Shown in pieces: positions 1-9,112 of a stretch of 64,000 nucleotides of DNA. Origin of the DNA: Serinicoccus sediminis. GTDB taxonomy: Bacteria > Actinomycetota > Actinomycetes > Actinomycetales > Dermatophilaceae. The position numbers were made by a program, and so were the translations under genes. The DNA lies in NCBI RefSeq assembly GCF_004153545.1, contig NZ_SDVA01000001.1, forward strand, positions 124,001 to 188,000. Reading direction: 5' to 3'. Within the stretch, counting starts at the first letter, position 1. Each line of letters begins with the position of its first letter. Below the pieces are notes generated by a model, which saw only the letters and a list, made by a program, of their open reading frames with translations, had not been told where the DNA came from and made no database searches.

Positions 1-985
1 GCGGCTGGCACACCTCGTCGCGCAGCAGGTAGGCACCCTGGACCCCCATGGCCGCCTGGAGCGCCGCGGGGTCGCGCACGATGCACAGGCCGCTGTCGTA
101 GGGCACGTTGAGCGTCTTGTGGGCGTCGGTCGCCCACGAGTCGGCGCTCGCGTGGCCGCGCACGAGGTGCCGGTATGCCGGTGACCCGGCAGCCCACAGC
201 CCGAAGGCGCCGTCGACGTGCACCCAGGCGTCGTGCCGGTGCGCGGCGGCGACGGTCTCCTCGAAGGGGTCGCTGGCGCCGGAGTGGATGTTGCCGGCCT
301 GCAGGGACACCAGGGCCGGTCCTGGCGCTCCCTCGGCCAGGGCCTCCTCGAGCGCGTCGGGCCTCATCCGTCCCTGGTCGTCGACGGCCACCGTCTCGGG
401 GGCCCCGAGGCCGAGGTAGCGCAGCGCGACGTCGACGGTGTCGTGCCGCTCGGCGCCGACGAGCACCCGGACGCGCGGGCCCCCGGCCAGCCCGTGCCGC
501 GCGACGTCCCACCCCGCGCGGCGGAGCACGGCGTCACGCCCGGCGGCGAGCGCGGTGAAGTTGGCCATGGTGGCGCCGGTCGTGAAGCCGACGGCGCTCT
601 GCGCGGGGAGCCCCAGCAGGTCGAGCAGCCAGTCACTGGCGATGTCCTCGACCGCGCTGTGGGCCGGCGTGACCGTGCGCAACCCGGTGTTCTGGTCCCA
701 GGCGCTGACCAGCCAGTCGGCGGCCAGCGCGGCCGGGTGCGTGCCACCGATGACGAACCCGAAGAACCGCCCCGAGGCCATGGCGGTCAGCCCGGCGTCG
801 CTGGCCTCCGCGAGCAGCGCGACGGCCTCCTCCGGGGGGCAGCCTCGCTGCGGCAGCTCGGGCCCGAGCGCGGTGATGAGCTCCTCGATGGACGCCTGCG
901 GGGGCACCGGCCGCTCCCGCAGCGAGCCCAGCCAGTGGAGGGCTCGCTCGTGCGCCACCTCCAGCGCCCGGGAGTAAGAGCTCAT
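1..985 (-). CDS. pyridoxal-dependent (group II) amino-acid decarboxylase, partial
   Basis: The reading frame is open from an ATG at 985 to the window edge, so the C-terminal part is missing. The roughly 328 visible residues follow the group II PLP decarboxylase fold (aromatic-amino-acid/glutamate decarboxylase family). There is a helical N-terminus, a 'TTGATMANFTAL' cofactor-phosphate segment near residue 140, 'HVDGAFGLW' with the conserved Asp that pairs with the pyridine nitrogen, and 'DAHKTLNVPYDSG' containing the Schiff-base lysine near residue 296. The family removes the alpha-carboxylate of amino acids in the cytoplasm. The substrate cannot be read from this fragment. The upstream gene 1030-1827 is on the same strand, 44 bp away. 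Confidence 0.9.
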   Translation of the reverse strand, partial: MSSYSRALEVAHERALHWLGSLRERPVPPQASIEELITALGPELPQRGCPPEEAVALLAEASDAGLTAMASGRFFGFVIGGTHPAALAADWLVSAWDQNTGLRTVTPAHSAVEDIASDWLLDLLGLPAQSAVGFTTGATMANFTALAAGRDAVLRRAGWDVARHGLAGGPRVRVLVGAERHDTVDVALRYLGLGAPETVAVDDQGRMRPDALEEALAEGAPGPALVSLQAGNIHSGASDPFEETVAAAHRHDAWVHVDGAFGLWAAGSPAYRHLVRGHASADSWATDAHKTLNVPYDSGLCIVRDPAALQAAMGVQGAYLLRDEVCQP

Positions 986-1029
986 CTCCGGAGTGTGCTC
1001 CTGCCGCGCTCCTCCCGACAAGCAGGTGC

Positions 1030-1827
1030 TCAGGCCTGAACGTGCTGGTCCAGCAGCTGTCGGATCGCCCGGGTGATGGCCGGGTCGGTGGCGTGGTGGG
1101 TCGTCAGCCAGCCCAGGACGGCTCGCGCGGCGTCCGCGTTGCGCTCGTAGCCCGGGACCATCCGGGGCAGGGGGAGGTCCGTCGGCAGGTCGGCCTGCTC
1201 GATGCGGCGGGTCGACTCGAATCGGTCGGGGTGGTCGAGCCGCGAGGCGGGGTCGAGGCGCACGAGCGCGAGGACGCGGTCCACGGCATACACCTGGATG
1301 AAGCGCATCGCGGTCAGGCGCTCCCCGCGCAGCTCGCGGTGGAGCCCGACGTAGAGGTTGGTGAGTGCCTCGTCGAGGTGGACGTCGACGGTGTCGAGGA
1401 CGGTCGGGCTCGGCGGCGGCGCGCCCGTCAGGAGGTCGCGGCCGTCACGGGACCAGACCACCCGGGCGCCGACGACGGGCAGGTCGGCGAGCTCGTCGGG
1501 GGTGAAGACGGCGTACTCGACGAAGAGCCCGTCCTCGAACAGCGCCTTGCGGCCGTTCGGGTCGTTGGCGAAGCTGTAGGCGACTCGGCCGCCGAAGCCG
1601 GCGAGCCAGCCCGGGTCCTGCTGGTAGCGCTGCTTGGTCGAGGCGCTGTCGACGACGACGAAGACGTCGATGTCGGAGTGCTCGTCGAAGCGGTGGGTCT
1701 CCTCCCCCGCCGACCCCAGGCCCAGGACGGCCAGGACGTGGTCGTCGTGGCCCAGGTGGGCGGCCAGGTCGTCCAGCCGCAGCAGGGTGGGGTGCAGGGG
1801 TCGAGCGAGAGGTTCCGGTCGCGACAT
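1030..1827 (-). CDS. nucleotidyltransferase-fold protein
   Basis: This 265-residue soluble protein has a variant nucleotidyltransferase active site near residues 37-56: 'LGLGSAGEETHRFDEHSDID', that is G-S followed after an unusually long loop by D-x-D. The C-terminal half is helical, as in aminoglycoside- and lincosamide-nucleotidyltransferase-like proteins. The family transfers a nucleotidyl group to a small molecule or protein, but the substrate here is unknown and resistance should not be assumed. The start is an ATG preceded by AAAGGA. It reads toward the decarboxylase and could be co-transcribed with it. Confidence 0.7.
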   Translation of the reverse strand: MSRPEPLARPLHPTLLRLDDLAAHLGHDDHVLAVLGLGSAGEETHRFDEHSDIDVFVVVDSASTKQRYQQDPGWLAGFGGRVAYSFANDPNGRKALFEDGLFVEYAVFTPDELADLPVVGARVVWSRDGRDLLTGAPPPSPTVLDTVDVHLDEALTNLYVGLHRELRGERLTAMRFIQVYAVDRVLALVRLDPASRLDHPDRFESTRRIEQADLPTDLPLPRMVPGYERNADAARAVLGWLTTHHATDPAITRAIRQLLDQHVQA

Positions 1828-1934
1828 GTCGTCGTCCTTTCGGTGAAGGTCGACGTGTCAGCCCGTATGGGGTGCTCCCACCGGGGTCGCGACATGGTCA
1901 GCGTAGTCCTGCGCCACCGACCAGCCGTTCCGCC

Positions 1935-2591
1935 TCAGCGGTCAGACGCCACCTGGGTCTCGACGCGGTCACGAATGCCCCGCAGCATCCGCTCGGTCAT
2001 GACGAAGCTGGCGACCGACACGGTCTCGACCAACGGCAAGGCCCACCGGCTCAGGTAGCGGTAGCGCTCCCGGACGACGAGCCGCGTGCGTCCGTCGGAC
2101 CTCGGGTGCAGGACGAAGGCCCAGGTGAAGTCGTAGGGCATGGAGGGATCGCCAGAGCCGTCCTGGCCGGTGGCTGAGACCGCACCTCGCACGACCAGGG
2201 CGTGCCGCGGCTCGACCATCGCGACCTCCAGCGCGACGTCGGGGTGCAGCCGGAAGTCGTCCCCGACCGCGGGGTGCTGCCACTCCTGCACCACCCGGGT
2301 CGCGCTGGCCATCTGGCACCCGACCAGGTTCTCGAGCCAGTCGTAGGAATAGAGGCCCCCTCGGCCCTGACCCATCTGCGCCACCCACGGCCACACGGCT
2401 TCGGCCGGGGCGTCGATGCTGATCGCACGGGTCGCCACCAGGTCGGGACGGGGCAGGAGGTCGTCACCCGGCAGGCTGCTGAAGACCTCGTCAGGTGCGG
2501 CACCCCAGGTGAGCAGGCGGGGTCGCAGGACGACGAGGTGCAGCACCGTCACTCCCAGGACGGTCGACGCTGCCCTCGCCAGCACCCGCAT
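1935..2591 (-). CDS. SRPBCC-family (polyketide cyclase-like) protein
   Basis: The 218-residue product begins 'MRVLARAASTVLGVTVLHLV', a hydrophobic N-terminal segment that could anchor it or act as a signal. An SRPBCC-type ligand-binding fold follows, with 'ATRAISIDAPAEAVWPWVAQM' split around the typical strand-helix start of this superfamily, then a Trp-rich beta region and a long C-terminal helix. Such proteins bind lipids or other hydrophobic ligands, and the ligand cannot be deduced. The frame is open much further upstream (to 2888), but the ATG at 2591 has an AGGAG four bases before it and sits where the family homology begins. It is divergent from the DUF2252 gene. Confidence 0.72.
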   Translation of the reverse strand: MRVLARAASTVLGVTVLHLVVLRPRLLTWGAAPDEVFSSLPGDDLLPRPDLVATRAISIDAPAEAVWPWVAQMGQGRGGLYSYDWLENLVGCQMASATRVVQEWQHPAVGDDFRLHPDVALEVAMVEPRHALVVRGAVSATGQDGSGDPSMPYDFTWAFVLHPRSDGRTRLVVRERYRYLSRWALPLVETVSVASFVMTERMLRGIRDRVETQVASDR

Positions 2592-2833
2592 GCTCCTAGC
2601 GTGGCACCGACACGGGCCTGTGGGAACCACGTCGGGCAGTTCACTCCGCCCTGGACACGGCCACCTCGTCCTTTCCTCCGGCCCTCGCCTGAGGCCGGGC
2701 CTCTGGGCCGGGTGTTGCACCATCGACGCTGACCCGCGAGGGTGAGGTCTGTGCCACACGACCCCGTCCGCGCCGCGCTGGCCAGAGCTCTCCCCCGCAG
2801 ACCCCGGCACACCGCACCGAACCACCGGGCCCG

Positions 2834-4285
2834 GTGACCCCCGCGACCACCGGCCACCGGGTGCTCGCCACGGTCGACAGCACGGCATACGCCTCCATCC
2901 GCAAGCGGCCCACCTCGCGGGCGGAGCGCTATGCCATGGGCAAGGCGCTGCGCAAGGAGGTCCCGCGCAAGAGCCTGGGTGACTGGTCTCTCCGGGCGGG
3001 GCGGCCGGACCCGGTGGCGCTGATCCAGGAGTCGCACGAGGGGCGGCGCAGCGAGCTGATCCCGGTGCGCGTGGGTCGGATGATCACGAACCCCTACGGC
3101 TTCCTGCGGGGCACCGCCGTGGTCATGGCCGACGACGTCGCGCACCTGCCCGCGACCGGGATCATGCCGGTGATCGGCGGCGACGCGCACTTCGGCAACT
3201 TCGGGTTCTACGCCTCCCCCGAGGGCGAGCTCGTCATCGACCTCAACGACTTCGACGAGGCCCACCCCGGGTGCTGGGAGTGGGACCTGCGCCGCCTCGT
3301 CGCCAGCATCCACGTCGCCGGGCGCACGAACGGCCTGTCCGAGAAGGAGTGCGAGGCCGCCGTGCGGGCCTGCGTCGCGGCATACCGCAGCGAGCTGAGG
3401 TTCCTCGCCGAGCAGCCGCTCCTCATGCGCTCCTACAACCGGCTCGACGTGAACCGCCTGCACGAGACCGCGACCGAGAAGACCTTGCGCAAGGAGATCC
3501 ACCGGTCGGCCAAGCGCGCCCGCAAGCGCACGAGTGATCGCGCGCTCCCGAAGTTCACGACCGAGCAGGCCGGGCGACGGACGATCGTCGAGGACCCGCC
3601 CACGATCACCCGGGTCAGCGACCAGGAGCGGGACGCCCTGGCCGAGGCGCTCGACGGCTACCTCATGACCCTCGCGCCGCACTGGCGCCGGGTGGTCGGC
3701 GGCTACACCCTGGTCGACATCGCGCACAAGGTGGTCGGGGTCGGCAGCGTGGGGCTGCGCGCCTACGTCGCGCTGCTGGAGGGCAGCACCCCCGACGACG
3801 TGCTGTTCCTCCAGCTCAAGCAGGCCCGCCGCTCGGTCATCGCCCGCCACGTGCACGGTGACTCCGCGCAGCACGAGCACCAGGGCCAGCGGGTGGTGGA
3901 GTACCAGCAGGCGCTGCAGACGGTCAGCGACCCGCTGCTGGGGTGGGCGACCGTCGGCGACGACTACACCTACTACGTCCGACAGTTCCGCAACAGCAAG
4001 GGCACCATCCCCCTGGACGCGATCGACGCGCCGGCCCTGGCCGACTACGCCGGCATCGTCGGTCACCTGCTCGCCAAGGGCCACGCCCGCACCAGCGGAG
4101 CATCGATGATCGCGGGGTATGTCGGTGGCTCCGACAAGGTGGACGTCGCCCTGAGCCGGTTCGCCCGGCTGTATGCCGACCAGACCGAGGCCGACCACGA
4201 GCAGCTGCTGGCCGCGGTCACCCGCGGCGAGCTCCCCGTCCAGGAGGGTGCGCTGGACGGCGCGAGCTCCGCCTTCCGCCCCTGA
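2834..4285 (+). CDS. DUF2252 family protein
   Basis: This 483-residue protein matches DUF2252, a family distantly related to kinase-fold phosphotransferases. Recognisable blocks are 'YASIRKRPTSRAERYAMGKA' at the N-terminus, 'GDAHFGNFGFY' near residue 117 and 'DLNDFDEAHPGCWEWDLRRL' near residue 137, which resemble the catalytic and metal-binding loops of APH-type kinases. No substrate has been established for the family. The GTG at 2834 is the first start in frame; the next in-frame ATG, at 2936, would lose conserved N-terminal residues. Only 25 bp separate it from selO, which has its own apparent promoter. Confidence 0.8.
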   Translation: MTPATTGHRVLATVDSTAYASIRKRPTSRAERYAMGKALRKEVPRKSLGDWSLRAGRPDPVALIQESHEGRRSELIPVRVGRMITNPYGFLRGTAVVMADDVAHLPATGIMPVIGGDAHFGNFGFYASPEGELVIDLNDFDEAHPGCWEWDLRRLVASIHVAGRTNGLSEKECEAAVRACVAAYRSELRFLAEQPLLMRSYNRLDVNRLHETATEKTLRKEIHRSAKRARKRTSDRALPKFTTEQAGRRTIVEDPPTITRVSDQERDALAEALDGYLMTLAPHWRRVVGGYTLVDIAHKVVGVGSVGLRAYVALLEGSTPDDVLFLQLKQARRSVIARHVHGDSAQHEHQGQRVVEYQQALQTVSDPLLGWATVGDDYTYYVRQFRNSKGTIPLDAIDAPALADYAGIVGHLLAKGHARTSGASMIAGYVGGSDKVDVALSRFARLYADQTEADHEQLLAAVTRGELPVQEGALDGASSAFRP

Positions 4286-4298
4286 GGGGTCTCTCGCC

Positions 4299-4304
4299 TA
4301 CGCT
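4299..4304 (+). promoter_or_regulatory. -10 box for leaderless selO transcript
   Basis: TACGCT lies 6 bases before the ATG of selO. At that spacing transcription would begin at or next to the A of the start codon. No Shine-Dalgarno sequence fits in the gap. Confidence 0.55.
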
Positions 4305-4310
4305 CGATAG

Positions 4311-5774
4311 ATGAGTGTCGTGCCCCGGCAGACCGTGTCCTTCGACAACCAGTTCGCCCGAGAGCTGGGTCAGCTCGCCGTGCTGTGGCAAGCCGATGAC
4401 ACCCCGGACCCCCGGCTCCTGGTGCTCAACGAGTCGCTGGCCGCCGAGCTGGACCTCGACCCGTCCTGGCTGCGCAGTCCCGAGGGTCTGCGCCTGCTGA
4501 CGGGTCACCTCGTCCCCGACGGCGCCACCCCGGTGGCGCAGGCCTACGCCGGGCACCAGTTCGGCGGCTACTCCCCCCGCCTGGGCGACGGCCGCGCCCT
4601 CCTCCTCGGCGAGGTCGACGACACGGCGGGGCGGAAGGTCGACATCGCCCTCAAGGGCTCCGGTCGCACGCCCTTCGCCCGGGGCGGTGACGGACTGGCA
4701 GCGGTCGGTCCGATGCTGCGCGAGTACGTCATCAGCGAGGCGATGCACGCCCTGGGCGTGCCGACCACCCGGTCCCTGGCCGTGGTGGGCACCGGTCGGT
4801 CGGTGCAGCGGGAGACGCTGCTGCCCGGAGCGGTGCTCACGCGGGTCGCCTCCAGCCACCTGCGCGTGGGGACCTTCCAGTACGCCCGCGCCACCGGCGA
4901 CACCGATCTCCTGCGCCGCCTCGCCGACCACGCAATCAGCCGCCACCACCCCGATGCCACCGCGGCTCAGAACCCTTACCTCGCGCTGTTCGAGGCGGTC
5001 GTCGCCGGCCAGGCGCAGCTCGTCGCCCGGTGGATGCTGGTCGGGTTCGTCCACGGGGTGATGAACACGGACAACATGGCGATCTCCGGGGAGACCATCG
5101 ACTACGGACCGTGCGCGTTCATGGAGGCCGTCGACCCGGCGACGGTCTACAGCTCGATCGACACCGGCGGTCGGTATGCCTACGGCAACCAGCCCGGCGT
5201 CGCCCAGTGGAACCTCGCCCGCCTCGCCGAGGCGCTGCTCCCCCTCCTGCACACCGAGGAGGGGCAGGCGGTCGAGCTGGCGATGGGCTACCTCGGGACG
5301 TTCTCCGCGCAGTTCGCGTCGGCCTGGTCCAGCGGCATGAGGGCCAAGCTCGGCCTGGCAGACTCGGTGAGCGCCGACGTCGTCGAGCCCCTGGTCGCCG
5401 AGCTGCTGAGCCTGCTGCAGGACAACCACGTCGACCACACCTCCTTCTACCGCCAGCTCAGCGACGCGGTCCGCGGCGACGCCGAGCCGGCCCGCAGCCT
5501 CTTCGTGGATCTGGCGGGTTTCGACGCCTGGGCCGGGCGGTGGCTCGCCCTCAATCCGCGCGCCGAACGGATGGACCGGGTCAACCCCGTCTACATCCCC
5601 CGCAACCACCTGGTCGAGGAAGCCCTCGCAGCCGGCAGCGACGGCGACCTCGGGCCGATGGCCCGGCTCCTGGACGCCGTCACCGACCCCTACGAGGAGC
5701 GCCCCGGCCTCGAGCGGTATGCCGAGCCTGCGCCGGCGGACTTCGGTCGCTACCGGACGTACTGCGGCACCTGA
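4311..5774 (+). CDS. selO: protein adenylyltransferase SelO
   Basis: The 487-residue product is a full-length member of the SelO/YdiU (UPF0061) family, pseudokinase-fold enzymes that transfer AMP from ATP to protein Ser/Thr/Tyr residues in redox stress. Diagnostic blocks are '[20 protein letters not shown]' near residue 71, '[14 protein letters not shown]' near 113, and the metal-binding '[20 protein letters not shown]' near 244 with its Asn and Asp. The protein ends in '-TYCGT'; a C-terminal cysteine occupies the place of selenocysteine in eukaryotic SelO. The ATG at 4311 follows a TACGCT -10 box by 6 nt, indicating a leaderless start. It follows the DUF2252 gene, also kinase-like; a functional link is only inference. 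Confidence 0.9.
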   Translation: MSVVPRQTVSFDNQFARELGQLAVLWQADDTPDPRLLVLNESLAAELDLDPSWLRSPEGLRLLTGHLVPDGATPVAQAYAGHQFGGYSPRLGDGRALLLGEVDDTAGRKVDIALKGSGRTPFARGGDGLAAVGPMLREYVISEAMHALGVPTTRSLAVVGTGRSVQRETLLPGAVLTRVASSHLRVGTFQYARATGDTDLLRRLADHAISRHHPDATAAQNPYLALFEAVVAGQAQLVARWMLVGFVHGVMNTDNMAISGETIDYGPCAFMEAVDPATVYSSIDTGGRYAYGNQPGVAQWNLARLAEALLPLLHTEEGQAVELAMGYLGTFSAQFASAWSSGMRAKLGLADSVSADVVEPLVAELLSLLQDNHVDHTSFYRQLSDAVRGDAEPARSLFVDLAGFDAWAGRWLALNPRAERMDRVNPVYIPRNHLVEEALAAGSDGDLGPMARLLDAVTDPYEERPGLERYAEPAPADFGRYRTYCGT

Positions 5775-5810
5775 CTCGCCGCACACCGGAACCGCTGTAG
5801 CGGGCCGTCG

Positions 5811-6875
5811 TCAGCTCGACGGCGCTGCGACGGACTCCCGCTCGACGAACGTGGTTGGCATCAGCTCGCTGTGGGGCGGGTCCTCGGAGCCAGCCATGCG
5901 GGCGATGAGCAGCTCACCGGCGCGCTGACCGAGCGCCTGGGCGGGCTGGGAGACGACGGTGATCGCGGGGGTGACGACCCGCGTCCAGTCGGCGTCGTCG
6001 AACGCGACGAGCGAGATGTCGTCCGGCACCCGCAGCGAGGCCTCGCGGACGGCCCGCAGGACCCCGAGCGCGACGCGGTTGTCGGAGGCGAACAGCGCTG
6101 TGGGGGGCTCAGCCGCGGCCAGCAGGTCCCGGGTGGCGGCATAGGCTCGCTCCGGGGTGCCGGCAGCCGTCCTCAGGTAGCGCTCCGGCTGCGGGATGTC
6201 TGCATCGCGCATCCCGCGGAGAAACCCCTCGACGCGGTCGCGACCGGTCGACACGCCGGTCTGGTCGGACGCCACCGGGTCCGCGGCGCGCATGCCGCCG
6301 GTGACCAGCGCGATCCTCTGGTGCCCGGCCCGGATGAGATGGGCCACCACGTCGGCGCTCGCCCTGTCGTTGTCCACCAGCACCGTGTCGAGCTCCACAC
6401 CCTCGGCGCGCCGGTCGAGCAGGACGACCGGGCAGCCCGATCGCTGCGCGTGGACCAGGTGCTCCGCACTGCCCGCGGTAGGAGCGACGATGAGCCCGTC
6501 GACCCGCTTGGCGAGCAGGACGTCCACCGCCGACCGCTCCCGCGCGGGGTCCTCGTCGGTGTTGGCGAGCAGCACCTCGTACCCCCCGGCCCGGGCCGCA
6601 TCGCTCACACCCCGCACCGCCGCAGCGAAGAACGGGTTCTCGATGTCTGCCACCACCAGACCGATGGTGTCGCTGCGGCCGGTGATGATCGCCCTGGCCA
6701 GGTCGTTGCGCTGGTAGCCCAGCTCTGCGGCCGCGGCCAGCACCCTCTCCCGAGCCTCCTGGCTGACCGACCCATAGCCCCCCAGCGCACGGCCCGCCGT
6801 CGCCGTCGACACTCCGGCGGCCTGTGCCACCTGCGGTATGGAGACCTGGTCGCGTCGTGTGCGTCCCTTGCCCAT
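5811..6875 (-). CDS. LacI-family transcriptional regulator of the fructosamine operon
   Basis: This 354-residue regulator has the LacI arrangement. An N-terminal helix-turn-helix and hinge ('VSIPQVAQAAGVSTATAGRA', residues about 11-30) is followed by a periplasmic-binding-protein-like sensor domain starting near residue 70 ('TIGLVVADIENPFFAAAVRG'). The start ATG has GGAGGG at good spacing. It is divergent from the catabolic operon beginning at 6993, and two LacI-type palindromes lie in the 117-bp gap, so it most likely represses that operon and possibly itself. The inducer is unknown; an Amadori compound or its phosphate is a reasonable inference from the operon content. Confidence 0.9.
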   Translation of the reverse strand: MGKGRTRRDQVSIPQVAQAAGVSTATAGRALGGYGSVSQEARERVLAAAAELGYQRNDLARAIITGRSDTIGLVVADIENPFFAAAVRGVSDAARAGGYEVLLANTDEDPARERSAVDVLLAKRVDGLIVAPTAGSAEHLVHAQRSGCPVVLLDRRAEGVELDTVLVDNDRASADVVAHLIRAGHQRIALVTGGMRAADPVASDQTGVSTGRDRVEGFLRGMRDADIPQPERYLRTAAGTPERAYAATRDLLAAAEPPTALFASDNRVALGVLRAVREASLRVPDDISLVAFDDADWTRVVTPAITVVSQPAQALGQRAGELLIARMAGSEDPPHSELMPTTFVERESVAAPSS

Positions 6876-6926
6876 GGCGGCCCTCCAAGAAATTGTCTAC
6901 CGACCCCTTGACGATCCGCAGACCGT

Positions 6927-6944
6927 GGTGAGAACGTTATCACC
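6927..6944. promoter_or_regulatory. LacI-type operator 1 (imperfect palindrome)
   Basis: GGTGAGAACGTTATCACC is an 18-bp dyad with one mismatched pair around the central AACGTT, the usual core of LacI-family operators. Its centre is 25 bp from that of the perfect palindrome downstream. Confidence 0.75.
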
Positions 6945-6952
6945 TCAACCAC

Positions 6953-6968
6953 TTGAGAACGTTCTCAA
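6953..6968. promoter_or_regulatory. LacI-type operator 2 (perfect palindrome)
   Basis: TTGAGAACGTTCTCAA is a perfect 16-bp palindrome with the central CG typical of LacI-family sites. It lies 24 bp before the first structural gene, downstream of a plausible -35 TTGACG at 6908-6913, so a bound repressor would block initiation. Confidence 0.8.
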
Positions 6969-6992
6969 CCACTCACGCAGAGGAAGACCCAG

Positions 6993-8120
6993 ATGACAGA
7001 ACGCGTGCACGCCTCCCGGGTCGCCGTCATCGGCGGCGGTGTCCTCGGAGCCGCGACCGCCGCGGCCCTGACGAGAGAGGGTGCCCAGGTCACTCTCATC
7101 ACGGACGCCAAGCCGTCCAGCGGAGCCTCGGGGCGCTCCCTCTCCTGGCTCAACTCCTACGGTCGTCGCGGCGAGCCCTACCACCAGCTGCGCATGCTGG
7201 GCCTGGACCGCTACCGCAGCCTCGCCTCCCGGAACGACGTGGGCGCGTGGCTCCGGTTCGACGGCGGGCTCACCTGGGCGCCGCCCGGCCGGCCGGACAA
7301 GCACCAGGCGGACTTCGACCACATGCGGCAGAACGGGTATGACGCCCGCTGGCTCAGTCGTGAGGAGGTCGCCGCCACCATCCCAGGGGTCGACCCGGCG
7401 GCCATCCCCGACGAGGGCGCGATCTTCAACCCCAGCGAGGGCTGGGTCGAGCTTCCCCCGTTGGTCGACCACCTCGTCGGTGAGCTCGTCGCCGCCGGCG
7501 GCACGGTCGTCACCGACGCCGGCCCGTCTGCCGTCGTCGTGACCGACGGCGCGGTGAGAGGCGTCCGCACCGCTGCTGGCGACGTGTACGAGGCCGATGC
7601 GGCGGTGCTCGCCACCGGCCCCGCCGTTCCGGCCACCCTCGCCGAGCTCGGGGTCGACATACCGGACGCCACCCCGGTGTCGTTGCTGGTGCGCACGCCG
7701 CCGGTCGACGTCGCCCTGCGCGCTGTCCTCAACACCCCGCGGGTCGCGATCCGCCCGACGCCCGACGGGTCACTCGTCATGGACGCGGGCTGGTCCGAGC
7801 GCGAGGTGGTCACCCGCGAGGACGGCACCCACCAGGTCAGCGACACCACGATCAGCGGGCTGCTCGAGGAGGGCTCCCGCGTGCTCGCAGGAAACCCGAC
7901 GTTGGAGCTCGCCTCCTACGGCGTCGGGCCCAAGCCCATCCCGGGTGACGGCGAGCCCGTCGTGGGCGAGGTGCCCGGCGTCCGCGGCTACCACGTCGTC
8001 TTCACCCACTCCGGCGCGACCCTCGCGCTCATCGTCGGGGAGCTCCTCGCCCGGCAGATCGTCACCGCCACGCCCCACCCCCTGCTCAGCTCCTTCCGCC
8101 CCGACCGCTTCGCGGCCTGA
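6993..8120 (+). CDS. FAD-dependent oxidoreductase (DAO family), possible fructosyl amino-acid oxidase
   Basis: The 375-residue enzyme starts with a dinucleotide-binding motif ('VAVIGGGVLGAATAAAL', residues about 10-26). It continues as a D-amino-acid-oxidase-type flavoprotein, ending with the C-terminal FAD loop 'GYHVVFTHSGATLALIVGEL' near residue 330. The family oxidises C-N bonds of amines and amino acids. Bacterial fructosyl-amino-acid oxidases belong to this family and are of similar length. The neighbouring frlB/frlD-like genes make an Amadori substrate plausible, but a D-amino-acid or sarcosine-type substrate is not excluded. The start follows GAGGAAG. It is the first gene of the LacI-controlled operon. 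Confidence 0.82.
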   Translation: MTERVHASRVAVIGGGVLGAATAAALTREGAQVTLITDAKPSSGASGRSLSWLNSYGRRGEPYHQLRMLGLDRYRSLASRNDVGAWLRFDGGLTWAPPGRPDKHQADFDHMRQNGYDARWLSREEVAATIPGVDPAAIPDEGAIFNPSEGWVELPPLVDHLVGELVAAGGTVVTDAGPSAVVVTDGAVRGVRTAAGDVYEADAAVLATGPAVPATLAELGVDIPDATPVSLLVRTPPVDVALRAVLNTPRVAIRPTPDGSLVMDAGWSEREVVTREDGTHQVSDTTISGLLEEGSRVLAGNPTLELASYGVGPKPIPGDGEPVVGEVPGVRGYHVVFTHSGATLALIVGELLARQIVTATPHPLLSSFRPDRFAA

Positions 8121-8147
8121 CCACCACCCACCAGATCGGACACCACC

Positions 8148-9029
8148 ATGATGCGAACCACCTCCCGCTTCGCCCGGGGCGCCGCCCTGCTCGCCGCCAC
8201 CACGCTGGCCCTCTCCGCCTGCAGCGGGGACGACAGCACCCCGGGCAGCAGCGCAGCCGCCGACCAGGGTGAGGACTTCGACCTCATCGATCCCGGCACC
8301 ATCCGGGTCGCCAGCATGGGCGACGCCCGGCCGTATACCTTCACCGACGAGAACGGCGAGTTCACCGGCTTCGACGTGGAGTTCTTCAAGGAGGTCGCCG
8401 GGTGCGTCGGCATCGACGACGTCGTCTTCACCGGGCAGGACTTCTCGGCCATCCTCCCCGCCGTCGCCAACGGCCAGTTCGACGTCGGCGTGGCCGCCAT
8501 CGGCATCACCGAGGAGCGCCAGCAGACGGTGGACTTCTCCGACGGCTACCTCGCCGGCTACCTCACCGTCATCACGCCGGAGGGTGCGGGCATCACCGAG
8601 CCGGAGGACCTCGCCGGGCAGCGGCTCGGTGTCGTGCAGGGCACGCTCCAGGAGACGTACGCCGCCGAGAACTTCCCCGACGTCGAGCTCGTGCGGTTCC
8701 CGGACAACAACGCCGGCATCTCCGCGCTCAACAGCGGCACCATCGGCGCCCACTTCGCCGACTACGAGGCGGCCAAGCAGTACGCCAGCCAGTACGACGT
8801 GGACCTGGCGATCAACATCCCCTCCTTCGACGCCCCCGCCGGGTTCGCGCTGAAGCCGGGCAACGACGACTTCCGCGAGGCACTCAACACCTGCCTCGAG
8901 CAGAAGATGGAGGACGGCACCTGGCGCGACCTCTACCAGGAGTGGTTCCCGGGCTCCCCCATGCCCGACCAGTACCTGCCGTCCTCGGAGCAGGGCTCGG
9001 ACGACGCCAGCGAGACGACCACGCCCTGA
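8148..9029 (+). CDS. amino-acid ABC transporter substrate-binding lipoprotein
   Basis: This 293-residue family-3 solute-binding protein has a lipoprotein signal ending in the lipobox 'LALSAC' near residue 24. The mature domain follows the polar-amino-acid-binding fold: '[20 protein letters not shown]' near residue 50, then '[12 protein letters not shown]', '[20 protein letters not shown]' and a closing '[11 protein letters not shown]'. It would be anchored outside the membrane and deliver ligand to the permease encoded at 9113. An acidic Ser/Thr tail follows the domain. A strong hairpin after the gene may make it more abundant than the permease and ATPase. Confidence 0.92.
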   Translation: MMRTTSRFARGAALLAATTLALSACSGDDSTPGSSAAADQGEDFDLIDPGTIRVASMGDARPYTFTDENGEFTGFDVEFFKEVAGCVGIDDVVFTGQDFSAILPAVANGQFDVGVAAIGITEERQQTVDFSDGYLAGYLTVITPEGAGITEPEDLAGQRLGVVQGTLQETYAAENFPDVELVRFPDNNAGISALNSGTIGAHFADYEAAKQYASQYDVDLAINIPSFDAPAGFALKPGNDDFREALNTCLEQKMEDGTWRDLYQEWFPGSPMPDQYLPSSEQGSDDASETTTP

Positions 9030-9043
9030 CCCCCTGACCCCAC

Positions 9044-9075
9044 GGCCGGCCGGACGTCCTCCCGTCCGGCCGGCC
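9044..9075 (+). terminator. GC-rich hairpin after the binding-protein gene
   Basis: The 13-base arm GGCCGGCCGGACG (9044-9056) pairs perfectly with 9063-9075 around a 6-base loop. No T tract follows. Lying inside an operon between binding-protein and permease genes, it is better read as an attenuator or mRNA-stabilising structure than as a full terminator. Confidence 0.7.
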
Positions 9076-9112
9076 CGGGGCCTGCGGGTCCACGAACGGC
9101 AAAGGAGCCACC

